Assembly (NCBI GenBank): GCA_029237695.1
Contig: JAQRGA010000379.1
Coordinates: 25,151-89,150, forward strand
Direction of reading: 5' to 3'
Source of the DNA: Conchocele bisecta
Lineage: Eukaryota > Mollusca > Bivalvia > Lucinida > Thyasiridae
DNA: 64,000 bases
A model generated the notes under the pieces. That model saw only the letters and a program-made list of their open reading frames with translations. It made no database searches and was not told the origin of the DNA. Made by a program: the position numbers and the translations under genes. This document shows, one piece after another, positions 26,742-35,966 of this stretch (position 1 is its first letter; each line of letters begins with the position of its first letter).

Positions 26742-27529
26742 CTAAAATATATATTTAAGACCAAGCGAAATAAATAATATACTAATTGAAATAAAAATTA
26801 ATGGCTTAATAATCTTTTCACCATTTTTAAGAGCCACATGACTTCCAATGTAATTACCAGCAACACTTCCAGCAACCATAGGTATACCAATTAAAAAAGC
26901 CATTTTTCCAGCAATAGCAAATGCAACAAAAGCTCCAACATTAGAAGCAAAGTTAAATATTTTTGAAGTTGCAGATGATTCAATAAGTGGCATGTGAACC
27001 AAAAAATGCAATGCAAGAATAAGTAGTGATCCCGTCCCTGGACCAAAAAAACCGTCATAAAAACCAATCAAAAAACATACCAAGGGCAGAATAATATTAT
27101 ATCTTTTTTACTGGGCTGATACTCGCCATCATGCTTATCTTTTTTAGGCATAAATGAAATAAGCAACCCAATAGGAATCATAAAAAAGATAATCTTTCCT
27201 ACAACGCTTTCATCAATAGCAAGAATTACTTCGCCACCAATATATGCGCCAATTAATGCTGTTGGAATGCCATATCCAACTACTTTCCAGATAATTTTTC
27301 CATTTTTGAAAAAATTATATATTGCAGATATAGTGCCAAGAGTAGAGACTAGTTTTTCTTGCCCAAGTGCAAGCTGTGGTGGCATGCCTGTTAGAATAAA
27401 TGCAGGAACTAGAACCAAGCCAGCTCCTCCTGCAACGCTATCTAAAAAACCTGCAACAAAAGATGCAAAAACTAAAACTAAAACACCAATTAATAAATAA
27501 TCAGCAAGTAAAGATCCTTCTATAAACAT
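26742..27529 (-). pseudogene. TSUP (TauE/SafE) family permease, one frameshift
   Basis: An inner-membrane transporter with two halves of the TauE/SafE fold: SFVAGFLDSVAGGAGLVLVPAF in the first and GFYDGFFGPGTGSLLILAL in the second, each with the family's Gly-rich loop. Members move sulphite, sulphoacetate, taurine-related or other organic anions. A single break lies near 27075-27085. It starts three bases after the dehydrogenase stop, so it belongs to the LuxR-linked operon and could export the product or import a precursor. Confidence 0.8.
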
Positions 27530-27532
27530 ATT

Positions 27533-28406
27533 TTATTTTTCCTTATGTAAAACTAAAGCTGATGTGTCAAAATTTTCACAGTCCTTATTACTTAAATCTT
27601 GATATTTGTTATACACTTCTTTTGTTAGATCTAAATCTAGATTATTACTCTCTGCCATATCAAGAGTATGATTTAAATCCTTAATCATCCATTTGATAGC
27701 AAAACCAAAATTAAACTCTCTTCTGTGCATAGTTAAAAGACGATTATCCATTTGCCAAGAACCAGCCGCACCACTGCAATTGCACTGAGAAGTTTTTCTA
27801 TATCTAAATTATTTTTTTCAGCAAATATAAGTGCCTCTGACAACCCTTGCAATACTCCTGAAATACAAATTTGATTAGCCATTTTTGCTATCTGCCCTGA
27901 GACCAACATTTCCCATGTGAATAAGGCTTTTAGAATAACTTGCAATAACTGATCTTACGCTGCCTATAGAGTTTTTATCAGCACCAGCCATGACAGATAA
28001 TGTGCCGTTTACTGCGCCAATTTCACCACCACTTACTGGGGCGTCAATAAATTCCACGCCCTTTTCTTTTAAACTATTTGCAAGTCTTAAAGTCATATCA
28101 TAAGATATAGTGGTATGGTCTATTACTATCGCAGAAGATTTAATATTGTTTGTAATTCCATTTTTATTATCAAAAAATATTTCTGCCATGTCTTTATCAC
28201 GACCAACAACAACAGAATAATAACATCAAATGCGTGTATTTCCTCTTTAAGATTGGTAACAATATTACCATCAAACTCATTTTGCCATTTTTTTACTTTA
28301 GCTGTAGTGCGATTAAATACGACAATGCAATATCGTCATTTTTAGATAGATGTCCTGCCATATGATAACCCATAGTGCCGAGACCAATAAATATTGCCTG
28401 TTGCAT
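27533..28406 (-). pseudogene. 3-hydroxyisobutyrate dehydrogenase-family oxidoreductase, several frameshifts
   Basis: ATG 28406 opens AIFIGLGTMGYHMAGHL, the Rossmann GxGxxG NAD(P)-binding motif. Later segments are FIDAPVSGGEIGAVNGTLSVMAGAD, the substrate-binding signature of beta-hydroxyacid dehydrogenases, and KMANQICISGVLQGLSEALIFAEK, which contains the catalytic-Lys region (K-x-x-N-Q). At least four frame changes (near 28300, 28190, 27930 and 27745) break it, but every region of a ~290-residue enzyme is present. It would oxidise or reduce a beta-hydroxy acid such as one made by the neighbouring hydroxylase. Confidence 0.75.
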
Positions 28407-28412
28407 GATTAT

Positions 28413-29387
28413 TTAACTTTTAAGAATTATTTGATTGTATAGATTTCCGCTTGGCGTGTCATTCATCCCAAACATGCGAAGAAGCCATCTATCGCTACCA
28501 TTATAGTTTGGAGTAAACGAACTTCTTTTATGGAGTGTTTCTTGGTTTTTAAAAATTAAGAAATCGCCCTGTGTAAAAACAATCTTATGGGAAATGTCTT
28601 TAGTTTCAAGTATAGTTTTGAATTTGTCAAGTAACGCTATTCCACTTTGTTCTTTTGATGAAACATTATGAAAATCGAAACGAGACAAATATTTATTACT
28701 GTGTTTAAAAATTAATGGTGGTAAATTTTCAACAACAGGATTACCATCTTCAAAAGAATCAGGTCTTTTTATATTAAAATTGGTTTTTGTGCTATTTCTA
28801 AATCTTGCTTTGACAAGTGCTTGATAACATCTTTTAATTCTATTACCTCGGTAGTTGCATACTCATCACCCCTTAAGCAAAAAAAAGCTAAATATTCTGG
28901 ACATAAAGATATTGACACATCTTCGCCTATTAAGGATAAATCAGGGTTATCAACATGATAATTAAATTCAACATATCCATGAGAAACTAACTTGTTTGGT
29001 AGCATTAACTCTTGGCACTACATGCCTAATAATTTTGCCATAGTTTTCTCCTATATAAGAAACTGGAGAAATTTTCATTGTAGCAAATAGTGCAAAAATA
29101 AATTTAATAGGAGTTATGATATATTCGTTTTCAATGAAACCTTTTCTAGTTGGAGTATTTGGCAAGTTTTCAGTCGGAAAATTATCTATAAATAAAATAG
29201 ATTCATCGCTATCTTTAAAGGCTTCTAATTTTTCTAAAATGTTTTTTCTGTTGGAAGATTCCAAATACTCTCTTAGTCCCTTAGACCAGCCCACACTTTT
29301 ATTGAGGCAATATACATCGTTATTAATATTTGGGATGCTATCTAAGAATCCTGAAAATTTAGTATCTGACAAACTTTCTAATAACAT
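28413..29387 (-). pseudogene. Fe(II)/2-oxoglutarate dioxygenase, TauD/clavaminate synthase-like, frameshifted
   Basis: Three frames give one ~320-residue protein. The iron-binding H-x-D is in EFNYHVDNPDL, followed by PEYLAFFCLRGDE, the clavaminate synthase/AsnO-type segment. The distal His is in NQETLHKRSSF and the 2-oxoglutarate Arg in SDRWLLRMFG. This subgroup hydroxylates free amino acids or peptides at the beta carbon. Breaks are near 28985 and 28720-28765. It is divergent from the LuxR gene across a lux-box-like palindrome and is first in the operon with the dehydrogenase and permease. Confidence 0.75.
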
Positions 29388-29441
29388 AAGCTACAAGAAT
29401 TTATTTAAAAAATTATTTTACAATTAATTGATTAAAATTTA

Positions 29442-29463
29442 TAGGGTAGAAATTCCTACCCTA
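29442..29463. promoter_or_regulatory. lux-box-like palindrome between dioxygenase and luxR-type gene
   Basis: Perfect 8-bp arms, TAGGGTAG-AAATTC-CTACCCTA. It is centred in the 119-base divergent promoter, about 55 bases before the dioxygenase ATG and 44 before the regulator ATG. A second site with the same core (GGTAGA...CTACC) lies upstream of the GNAT gene. Confidence 0.7.
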
Positions 29464-29506
29464 CACATATTGGGTTAAAATATCGTTATTTGTATATTTT
29501 TGAGTT

Positions 29507-30226
29507 ATGCTTAATACGAATAATAAATTTATATCATTAAAAAAGAACATAAAAAGATTGGGATTTGATGGAGTATTGTATTCATTCTTTCCCAGAGCAA
29601 TGTATCTTGATAACAAAACTCAGCCACTTATACATTGCTGCAATACTCTTAATCCATTTGTTCAGCACTATTTTGCAAATAACTATGGCAACAATGACTT
29701 TGTCATAAGGCTTATAGATGAAAGAGGGATTGAGCCTATTGACTGGTGGCATGAGATTAGTAGTGGCAATGTAACTAAAGAAGAGAAAGCAGTAACTCTT
29801 GATGCAAGAAATAATTTTAATATTGAGTATGGATTAACAATGCCAGTATTATCTGGGTCATTTGCTATGGGCGCTATATCTGTTATTAGCAAAAATAATG
29901 ACTTGAAATATTTTCAAGAAATTAAAAATAATCACATTATAGAGCTTAACGAATTAGCAATAGATTATCATTTTTATATTCTATCTTCTCATAAAAAAGT
30001 AAGGTTTTTTGTTCGACCATTATTTGATAATTTAAATCAAACTAAAAAGAATGTCATTAAACACTTAATTAGCGGTAAGCCAATGAAGGCCATAACCAGT
30101 AAATATAGCATTTCTCAAAGATACGCAGAAAAAACCCTAATCAATATTAGAAGTGAGTTTGGACACATATCTACCAATGAGTTTATTTACTCTCTTGGTG
30201 TTTGTAATATTGATAAGTATCTATAA
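29507..30226 (+). CDS. LuxR-type regulator with autoinducer-binding domain
   Basis: An intact 239-residue protein. Residues about 10-160 form an autoinducer-binding-like domain (DWWHE near 80, GLTMPV near 109, in the place of the conserved Trp and Gly of TraR/LuxR). The C-terminal HTH is at about 175-225 (TKKNVIKHLISGKPMKAITSKY, ISQRYAEKTLINI). It would bind the palindromes at 29442 and 31567 and control the flanking operons. The ligand is unknown; a product of the linked GNAT gene is the obvious candidate. Confidence 0.88.
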   Translation: MLNTNNKFISLKKNIKRLGFDGVLYSFFPRAMYLDNKTQPLIHCCNTLNPFVQHYFANNYGNNDFVIRLIDERGIEPIDWWHEISSGNVTKEEKAVTLDARNNFNIEYGLTMPVLSGSFAMGAISVISKNNDLKYFQEIKNNHIIELNELAIDYHFYILSSHKKVRFFVRPLFDNLNQTKKNVIKHLISGKPMKAITSKYSISQRYAEKTLINIRSEFGHISTNEFIYSLGVCNIDKYL

Positions 30227-30880
30227 TTATTTACTTAACTCCAAATAGCTTGCTCCACCTAAGAAGAAATTGTTATGCGCAGTATTTACTTTAAAACCAA
30301 TACTACGAACAACTTCAATTAAACTATCTATATGCCCATATAAGTTTTTTTGCTTTGCTACTTCTGCTATTTCGTAGTTTATTTTTATAAAAGTTTCATA
30401 AAAAGGATGTCCTAAAACTTCTTGTTTAACGACATCAGATAGTTTTTCTTTATCAAAACTATTGTTAGGGGTTACTAATATAAATGTTCCATTATCATCT
30501 AAAAGATGATAAATAATTTTTAACATGGAAATTTTATCATCCCATGCATAATAACTATGAATTGAAACAATATAGTCAAAGGTGCTAGATAGTGATGAGA
30601 TGCTTGTATTAACTATTTGCTCTACCAAATCCTAATTCTTTTTTAAGCCAGTTGCTTGATTAGTCATTTCTAAACTTAAATCAACTCCAGTGTAACTTTG
30701 GACATTTTTATTGTGTTGCATATACGCCATAATTCTACCACTACCACAGCCTACATCTAATACATCGCTACTAACATTGCTCGCAATATGCTCATATATT
30801 TCTTTCTGAATGGAAGTAAAAACACTTAGGTGGAATAGCTATAGTTGTCCCAATTTTTAAAAGAGTAAATGCTTTTTTGC
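30227..30880 (-). pseudogene. Class I SAM-dependent methyltransferase, frameshifted
   Basis: Motif I is clear: SSDVLDVGCGSGRIM, followed by YTGVDLSLEM (motif II acidic residue) and FDYIVSIHSYYAWDD (motif IV). The open frame from 30628 covers only the C-terminal part. The N-terminal part is in a second frame upstream, and its start merges with the end of the GNAT frame (NWDNYSYS looks like a methyltransferase N-terminus), so the exact start is unclear. Convergent with luxR: the stop codons nearly touch. It may methylate the cluster's small molecule. Confidence 0.7.
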
Positions 30881-31505
30881 CTATTAGTCCATTTATCAAA
30901 TTTTGGCTGATAATCATTAATATTCCAAGCAACAAGTGATACATCATCACGCTTTTCATCCCAAGACAAGGCTATATCTTTTGCTAATATGTCTATTGAC
31001 ATGAATCTTTTGTATGAATAAATGCTTTTTGTTTTAATCATCATAACGACAATATCAATGCTTTGATGTTTGGCAATGTCATATACCATTTTGTAATAGA
31101 GCCTTAATAATTTCGGCTATTTTTAGTAATAACAAACCTACCTGCTTCTGCTATTTTGTTATTGCTACCACGCAAATTGTTTATATATTTTGATATGTCA
31201 TTTTCTTCAGGAAATCCATATCTTGAGTCAGATAAGAATCTTGCTGTTGCTATGATATTACCATATGCATCAGTGCTGTAAAGAACATAAGAGTTATCAT
31301 CAAGTCCATCATTTTGGAATAGTCTAGACTCATGATTTAAATTTTGAGATACTCGCTTTCTGAATCTAATAATATCTTGTATTTCATAATCTGACTCAGC
31401 TAACTTGATTTCAGATGGTAGAATTGTAGTAATATCGGTAAAGGCATATTTAAAATCATAATCAATATGTTTTTCTTCTCTGTTTAATGCTGAAATACTG
31501 CTCAT
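30826..31505 (-). pseudogene. LuxI/FeeM-like GNAT acyltransferase (possible autoinducer synthase), one frameshift
   Basis: The first frame (31505 to 31104) has DIIRFRKRVSQNL, ATARFLSDSRYGFPEE and EAGRFVITKNSR, which follows the layout of LuxI and N-acyl amino acid synthases: Arg-Phe near the N-terminus, AxxRF strand, E-x-x-R-F. The second frame (to 30826) continues with YDIAKHQSIDIVVMMIKT and the C-terminal strand region. The break is near 31100. It would transfer an acyl group from CoA or ACP to an amino compound. Its promoter holds a lux-box-like site 62 bases upstream, so positive feedback is likely. Confidence 0.6.
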
Positions 31506-31566
31506 TGAATTTCCTTTAATTTGTTAATTTAAAGTGATATTTTTTACTATATGTGGTTTACTTACA

Positions 31567-31584
31567 AGGTAGATTTTTCTACCT
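31567..31584. promoter_or_regulatory. Second lux-box-like palindrome, upstream of the GNAT gene
   Basis: AGGTAGATTTTTCTACCT, an inverted repeat with the same core as 29442-29463. It is placed 62 bases before the GNAT start codon, as expected for LuxR activation. Confidence 0.65.
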
Positions 31585-32234
31585 AATATTAGACTTAGCA
31601 GAAAGTAATCCAGTATTTTTCAAGGTATTTGCTGAAAAAGGTTTTGATGGTGTTCCGTCTATCATCAGTTTTAAGTAAATTTTGTAGTTGGGAAGTCTTG
31701 CAATATCGTCAAAATCAAACTTTGGAAAAAATTCTTTTGCCATGTATCGGGCATCAACCACGCCAAGACGAAAAGAAATAATTGTTCCAACATTTCCTAA
31801 AACTGAATCTCCAATATCATTTTCAAGTTGTGATAAATATTGGTTGGCAAGAATAACACCAAGTTTAAATTTTCTTAATTCTGATAATAAATTTACAATA
31901 CTTAATGTTGAGAAATTTTGAAATTCATCGGCATAGAGAAAGAAAGGTTTTCTGTCTTTTTCTAAAATATCAGCCCTTGAAAAAGCAGCAAGCCCTATAG
32001 AGTGTAAAAGTATTGCACCCAGTAAAGACGAAGCATCTTCTCCAATAATTCCTTTTGATAAATTAACCAGTAATACCTTTTGATTATCAATAATATTTCT
32101 TAAATCTAAATCAATTTCATAATCAATTAATACTCTCTTACATACAGGGTTAGATAAAAATGCTCCTACCTTGTTTTGTATGGGTGCGATGGCTGAAAGT
32201 TTAACTGGATAGGGATATTTAAAATATTCCTTGG
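31579..32234 (-). pseudogene. TraD/TraG-like conjugation ATPase, C-terminal part
   Basis: One open frame without its N-terminus. Segments include VLLVNLSKGIIGEDASSLLG, FFLYADEFQNFSTLSIVNLL (Walker B region), FKLGVILANQYLSQLEND, GNVGTIISFRLGVVDARY and NYKIYLKLMIDGTPSKPFSA. These belong to the HerA/VirD4-like ATPases with a TraM-recognition type C-terminus. The N-terminal half with Walker A is missing; a stop lies at about 32235 in frame. A fragment of a conjugation or DNA-export system different from the type IVB one. Confidence 0.7.
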
Positions 32235-32370
32235 TTCAGAAGTTTTTAACTTCTTGGTTAGTAATATTGTTGCTTTTGATAAATCTAATAAGAACTTTTG
32301 GGCATTTAATACCAGTAGTGAGGTTCCTGCTAGTTATTTTTTCCAAACAGAATAATGCTTAAGTTCCTTA

Positions 32371-32538
32371 ATGGAGTTAGATATTCTGAATATGAATATG
32401 AATCTGGGTCTGGGTGTTGGCGCACTAATGATGAGTAATTATAAGATTGCAGCTACTTCAGTTATTGGAGGGGCTGCTCTTTTTAAGACTGATTCAATTG
32501 CAACTAGTTTTGGAATTACTCTGGATGTTTTAATTTAA
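32371..32538 (+). CDS. Hypothetical 55-aa hydrophobic protein
   Basis: An ATG frame with alternating Met, Leu, Gly and Ala residues (LGVGALMMSNYKIAATSVIGG), probably membrane-embedded. It sits between the TraD-like and TraI-like fragments. It could be a remnant of a pilin or of an outer-membrane protein; nothing is recognised. Confidence 0.3.
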   Translation: MELDILNMNMNLGLGVGALMMSNYKIAATSVIGGAALFKTDSIATSFGITLDVLI

Positions 32539-32551
32539 TCAAACGTTAGTT

Positions 32552-33105
32552 ATGCAGTATTTTATGGCTAAATCTTATCTTGCTATGACACCAAAAGAGC
32601 GTGATACAACTTTGGTAATCAGTCCTGCAAATGAATATAGATTTAATGTTAATAAACACATTAGAGATGGACTTAAAGAAGAGGGCGGTTTGAGTGAAAA
32701 GTCCATTCAAACAACCAATCTAGTTAATAAAAACCTAATTAATGAGGCAAAAACCAAATCTTATAACTATCACAAAGACCATATTGTTAGGTTCAATCGA
32801 GGTAACAAGAGATTGGGCATTGAGAAAGATACATATTTCAGAGTCAAATCTGTTAATCATGATATAAATCGCATGGCTCTAGTCAATACAAACAATAAAG
32901 AAGAAGTTTTTTTTTTGGAATCCTAAAAAAAAAATGCCAGCAAGAGTGCCGAAGTTTATTTTGAGAATAAACGAGAATTAAGTAAAGGTGAAGTTTTGTT
33001 TTGGCGCAGAGCTGGAGGCACAAAAGATGGTAAGCGTCGCACCAATGAAAAAATCAAAATTTTAAGCGCCAATAAATGGACTAAAAACATTAAATATGTT
33101 GATTT
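32552..33105 (+). pseudogene. TraI/TrwC-type relaxase-helicase fragment
   Basis: Similar to the region after the RecD-like helicase of MOBF relaxases: KSYLAMTPKERDTTLVISPAN, RFNVNKHIRDGLKEEG, NYHKDHIVRFNRGNKRLGIEK and, after a break in the T/A-run at 32907-32935, ENKRELSKGEVLFWRR. The relaxase N-terminus with the catalytic tyrosines is absent. The frame runs into the hairpin repeat at about 33100, which cuts the gene at its 3' end. Confidence 0.65.
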
Positions 33106-33395
33106 GGGTGCAAAAAGGAGGCATTTTAGAATGCCTCCTTTAGTAATTAAAACCATCTTTTTGTAGTTTTATTTTATTATCACCATCAAACTTGCTACAA
33201 ACTTTTTTATCATCAAACCTCTACTTTATAGTTGTATGGAAAATGGTGGTATTACAAAAAGCCTCAAGATGACTGGTAAAGACTATTTTTTAAATGGAAG
33301 TGTTGCACTTATGGGTTGAATTAACCTATTATTATTATTGTTATTATGTGATAAGCACCTTGTATAATTTTTTTTTAACTAAATAAGCAGGTACA
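33105..33395 (+). repeat. Header repeat, copy 1 (hairpin repeat, IS3 end and promoter of gene A)
   Basis: Contains the hairpin (33115-33142), then a ~250-base stretch shared with 45521-45767, 48833-49081 and 52151-52400. Within it, positions about 33217-33255 equal the reverse complement of the left end of the IS3 element at 54943. The last part has a run of TTATTATTATTGTTATTATG and the gene A ribosome-binding region. No other gene lies here. Confidence 0.85.
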
Positions 33396-33397
33396 TT

Positions 33398-34069
33398 ATG
33401 TCTGAATATAAATTAACAATTAACCTAAATGCAGAAACTTTACAATATTTAAATGATAAAAAACTAGAACTATATTTATTTAAAGGGGCATCAGCTATAG
33501 CTGGAACTAAAGCATGTCTTTGGATAAAGATAGATAAGTTTTCTAAAAAATTCACAATTAGTTGGGATGAAGAATACGATGGATTTTTTCATAGGGGGTA
33601 TACTGAATATGGTGCTAATATTGATATGACAGATAATGATGCCTTAACAGAAGGAGAAAAATATATTTTACACCTAGATGGGAGTGCTTCTAAAAGAAAA
33701 GGGCCGGCTGGTATTTTTTCTTTTGCGGCTGATAAAGCTATTGAAGAATACTGGTCATGTGGCCTCGCTCTTAAAGGAACAAAAATTGTAACGCCTATTG
33801 TTGTAACAAACATAACACCAACTATATCTGAGTCTATGAAGGTAAATGAAAAAGTACTAGGATACCTAGCATCAAAAATAGATGTTGGTGACGTTGTGAT
33901 AGCGTCAACAAGTCAAACATTTGTGATTGATTATAATACAGCGTCACTAGAATGTTCCTTGAGTTTTGATAAATTTAAAGGATGGATTAAAGATGAACAA
34001 TATGATCCGCGTGTCACATTAATTGATAATGGCTCTGATATTGCCGAACAAATAATTACCGAAGTTTGA
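33398..34069 (+). CDS. Gene A, copy 1: 223-aa protein of the repeated module
   Basis: An intact, soluble protein with no signal peptide, beginning MSEYKLTINLNAETL. The sequence is rich in beta-strand pattern with repeated aromatic/Gly residues (GFFHRGYTEYGANIDMT, GEKYILHLDGS, WSCGLALKG), suggesting a beta-sandwich; no family is recognised. Copies 2 and 4 are also open frames, so the protein is under selection. In this copy gene B is reduced to its first 11 codons. A role with the B and C proteins is inferred from the complete copies. Confidence 0.65.
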   Translation: MSEYKLTINLNAETLQYLNDKKLELYLFKGASAIAGTKACLWIKIDKFSKKFTISWDEEYDGFFHRGYTEYGANIDMTDNDALTEGEKYILHLDGSASKRKGPAGIFSFAADKAIEEYWSCGLALKGTKIVTPIVVTNITPTISESMKVNEKVLGYLASKIDVGDVVIASTSQTFVIDYNTASLECSLSFDKFKGWIKDEQYDPRVTLIDNGSDIAEQIITEV

Positions 34070-34153
34070 ATTTATATGATAAGCAGTAGCTGAAAATGAG
34101 TTTTAATATTTCTTAAAAACTATGCACTAATAAAATAAAGACGAATTAAAATT

Positions 34154-34213
34154 ATGAATAGACCAATGACAAACGAAGAAAAGATACGGCTCTTAGAGAT
34201 ATTCAGGGCTTAA
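34154..34213 (+). pseudogene. Chimera of gene B start and Fic gene tail
   Basis: The first ~11 codons of gene B (MNRPMTNEEKIR) run directly into the 3' part of the second Fic gene (LLEIF, out of frame), ending at a stop after 19 codons. The joint lies at GATACG, shared by both parents. The same joint occurs at 53168-53227. Confidence 0.85.
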
Positions 34214-34425
34214 AACAGCGTGATGTCTTTGTTCAAAACATTGGTGGTGGACGCAACACTAGTTATAAAATAAACAAGAGTCAGGGTGAAAACAATAGCG
34301 AAAAGAAACGCCCTGTATTAAAAATGTAATCCCATTCCCACATCAAAATTTAGGAATAATTTAGGAATAATTAATTTAAAATGTTTAAAATTACTTTATT
34401 ATCAACATGTTGTAAGCTTTAATAG
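34188..34425 (+). repeat. Copy of the Fic 3' end and flank
   Basis: Near-identical to 19650-19880. It contains only the last ~45 codons of the DUF4172-Fic gene and the following flank, so it is not a gene. Confidence 0.85.
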
Positions 34426-34443
34426 AATCCCGTCTCTCCACCA
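34426..34443 (+). other. tRNA-Ser-like 3' end: attachment site of the integrase
   Basis: AATCCCGTCTCTCCACCA matches the T-arm 3' strand, acceptor stem and CCA of a tRNA, tRNA-Ser being the best guess. No tRNA body precedes it. The integrase gene starts 119 bases downstream, the usual place for an attL/attR. In the related sequence at 19880 the match breaks at this very point. Confidence 0.6.
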
Positions 34444-34561
34444 AATCTATTAGTAATTATTGTTAAAAATTATTAATTACTATTAATTGTTTTTAACAAT
34501 AATTAGGAATATGTTAAAATTATTCTTAATTATTCTTAATTATTGTTAAAATTATTCCTAA

Positions 34562-35265
34562 ATGCTAAGTAAAGCGATTGTAGATAGATAAAAAGCAAAA
34601 GATAAACAATACAAAGTTTACGACACTGACGGGCTTCATTTACTCATCTCACCCAAGGGCACAAAGTCTTTCTATTTTAGATATGCGTGGCATGGGAAGC
34701 GTTTTGAAATTAAAATTGGTAAATATCCTCTAACTTCTTTAGTCGGTGCAAGAAAAAAACGAGATGACTACCTGTTGATGATTGAAAATGGGAAGAATCC
34801 AAAATACAAATCAAATAATTCTAAGTTATTCAGAGATATTGCGCTAGATTGGTTACAAACACAAGATTATTTATCCGACAGAACGATAGCCACAACAGCA
34901 CAGCGCTTACATGCTCGCAGAAATTTTAGTCAAGCAAAGGGAAAAAATAGAATTACTCAAAGACTTAAACAGCAAATTTTAGAATTAGAACAAGACTTAC
35001 AGCTTGCTAGGCAAGCTTCATCTGATGTTGATGAGTTGGGCACAGCAGCACAAACTATCAATGACAAACTTGCAAAAGCAGAAGAAAAACTACTGAATAC
35101 TGGTGCAAAAAAAGTACCAACCGCCGTGGCAGAGGCAATAATCCATATGACAAAATACAAAGGCAAATTGAGAGTTATAAAAAGGCTTTAAACGCTATAT
35201 TTGCAAAAAAATGGAATGACCTATCCTTGGCTCGAAGTCGTTAAGAAGATTGGTGTCTAAAATCT
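34562..35265 (+). pseudogene. DUF4102 (P4-type) integrase N-terminus fused to coiled-coil plasmid protein
   Basis: ATG 34562 follows AT-rich repeats of the TTAAAATTATTC type, possible arm sites. The frame starts MLSKAIVDR, hits a TAA at codon 10, and then continues as DUF4102: KQYKVYDTDGLHLLISPKG, FYFRYAWHGKRFEIKIGKY. At about 34905 it changes into a coiled coil (QQILELEQDLQLARQASSD), then NNPYDKIQRQIESYKKALNAI in another frame. The catalytic domain (R-H-R-Y) is missing. It is a deletion chimera, duplicated at 23698-24256. Confidence 0.75.
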
Positions 35266-35485
35266 TATTGAAGCAATTAAAATACTTAATAAGCATACTG
35301 AAACCATTAGGCTTCCGTCAATTAAGAAAATTAACTACCTGAAAATCAAGAAAATAATACAATCACTATTGCAAGACGGGAAGGGTGCCAGTGATATTTA
35401 TAAAATTTTGATAAGGGAAAATATTATTGTTTCTCAATCTTTTGTTTTTAAAAGTATCAGAGAGATTAAAAGTAATGGTTTTTAA
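35215..35485 (+). pseudogene. Putative small DNA-binding plasmid protein remnant
   Basis: A frame with one in-frame stop reads MTYPWLEVVKKIGV, then NLIEAIKILNKHTETIRLP, KIKKIIQSLLQDGKGASDIYK, and SQSFVFKSIREIKSNGF to the TAA at 35483-35485. The helices look HTH-like (resolvase or replication-control type). It is upstream of the iterons of a plasmid replicon. No named family. Confidence 0.35.
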
Positions 35486-35693
35486 TTTGAACAGCTCAGG
35501 GAGGCAAATTCATAAATTGTAATTAAAAAACGGTTTTAATTATAGTTTATATATTTGCTTAATTCATACAAATTTTTAAATTAATTAAAAATTTTATGTT
35601 GAAAACAACAAGCAAAAAACTGACACTTCAAGACCTCTGCAAGCATCTTGTAGGTCTTTATCCGTCCGTTCAAAGCATTGCTATTAAAGAAAA

Positions 35694-35867
35694 GTTACAC
35701 CTATCAACATTTGGTTACACCTATCAACATTTAGTTACACTTTTATGTTTCAGAATAGGAATTTTACTGAATAGCATAACAAATAAAATCTCTGTTAGCT
35801 ACACTCCATCAACATTTAGTTACACCCCATCAACATTTAGTTACACTTTATCAACATCCAGTTACAC
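35694..35867 (+). repeat. Iterons of a Rep_3 plasmid origin
   Basis: Seven copies of the core GTTACAC (one GCTACAC) at 35694, 35714, 35734, 35798, 35819, 35840 and 35861, each followed by a TATCAACATTTA-like sequence. Spacing is 20-21 bases, two helical turns, so all lie on one face of the DNA. They are in two clusters (3 and 4) and precede the rep start by 100 bases. A 124-aa frame through them is not a credible gene. Confidence 0.88.
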
Positions 35868-35966
35868 TTGTTGCTCTGAAACCACTGCTACAAAGGGAAA
35901 AGCATACCACCCTCTTAAACTACTACAAAACTTAAGTAAAAATAGACTAAAAGTAAGGTGGGTGTT

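Noticed and set aside
33398..34069. Gene A as a lectin or pore-forming protein
   Set aside because: The beta-rich pattern is suggestive, but no motif of a named family could be identified; left as unknown.
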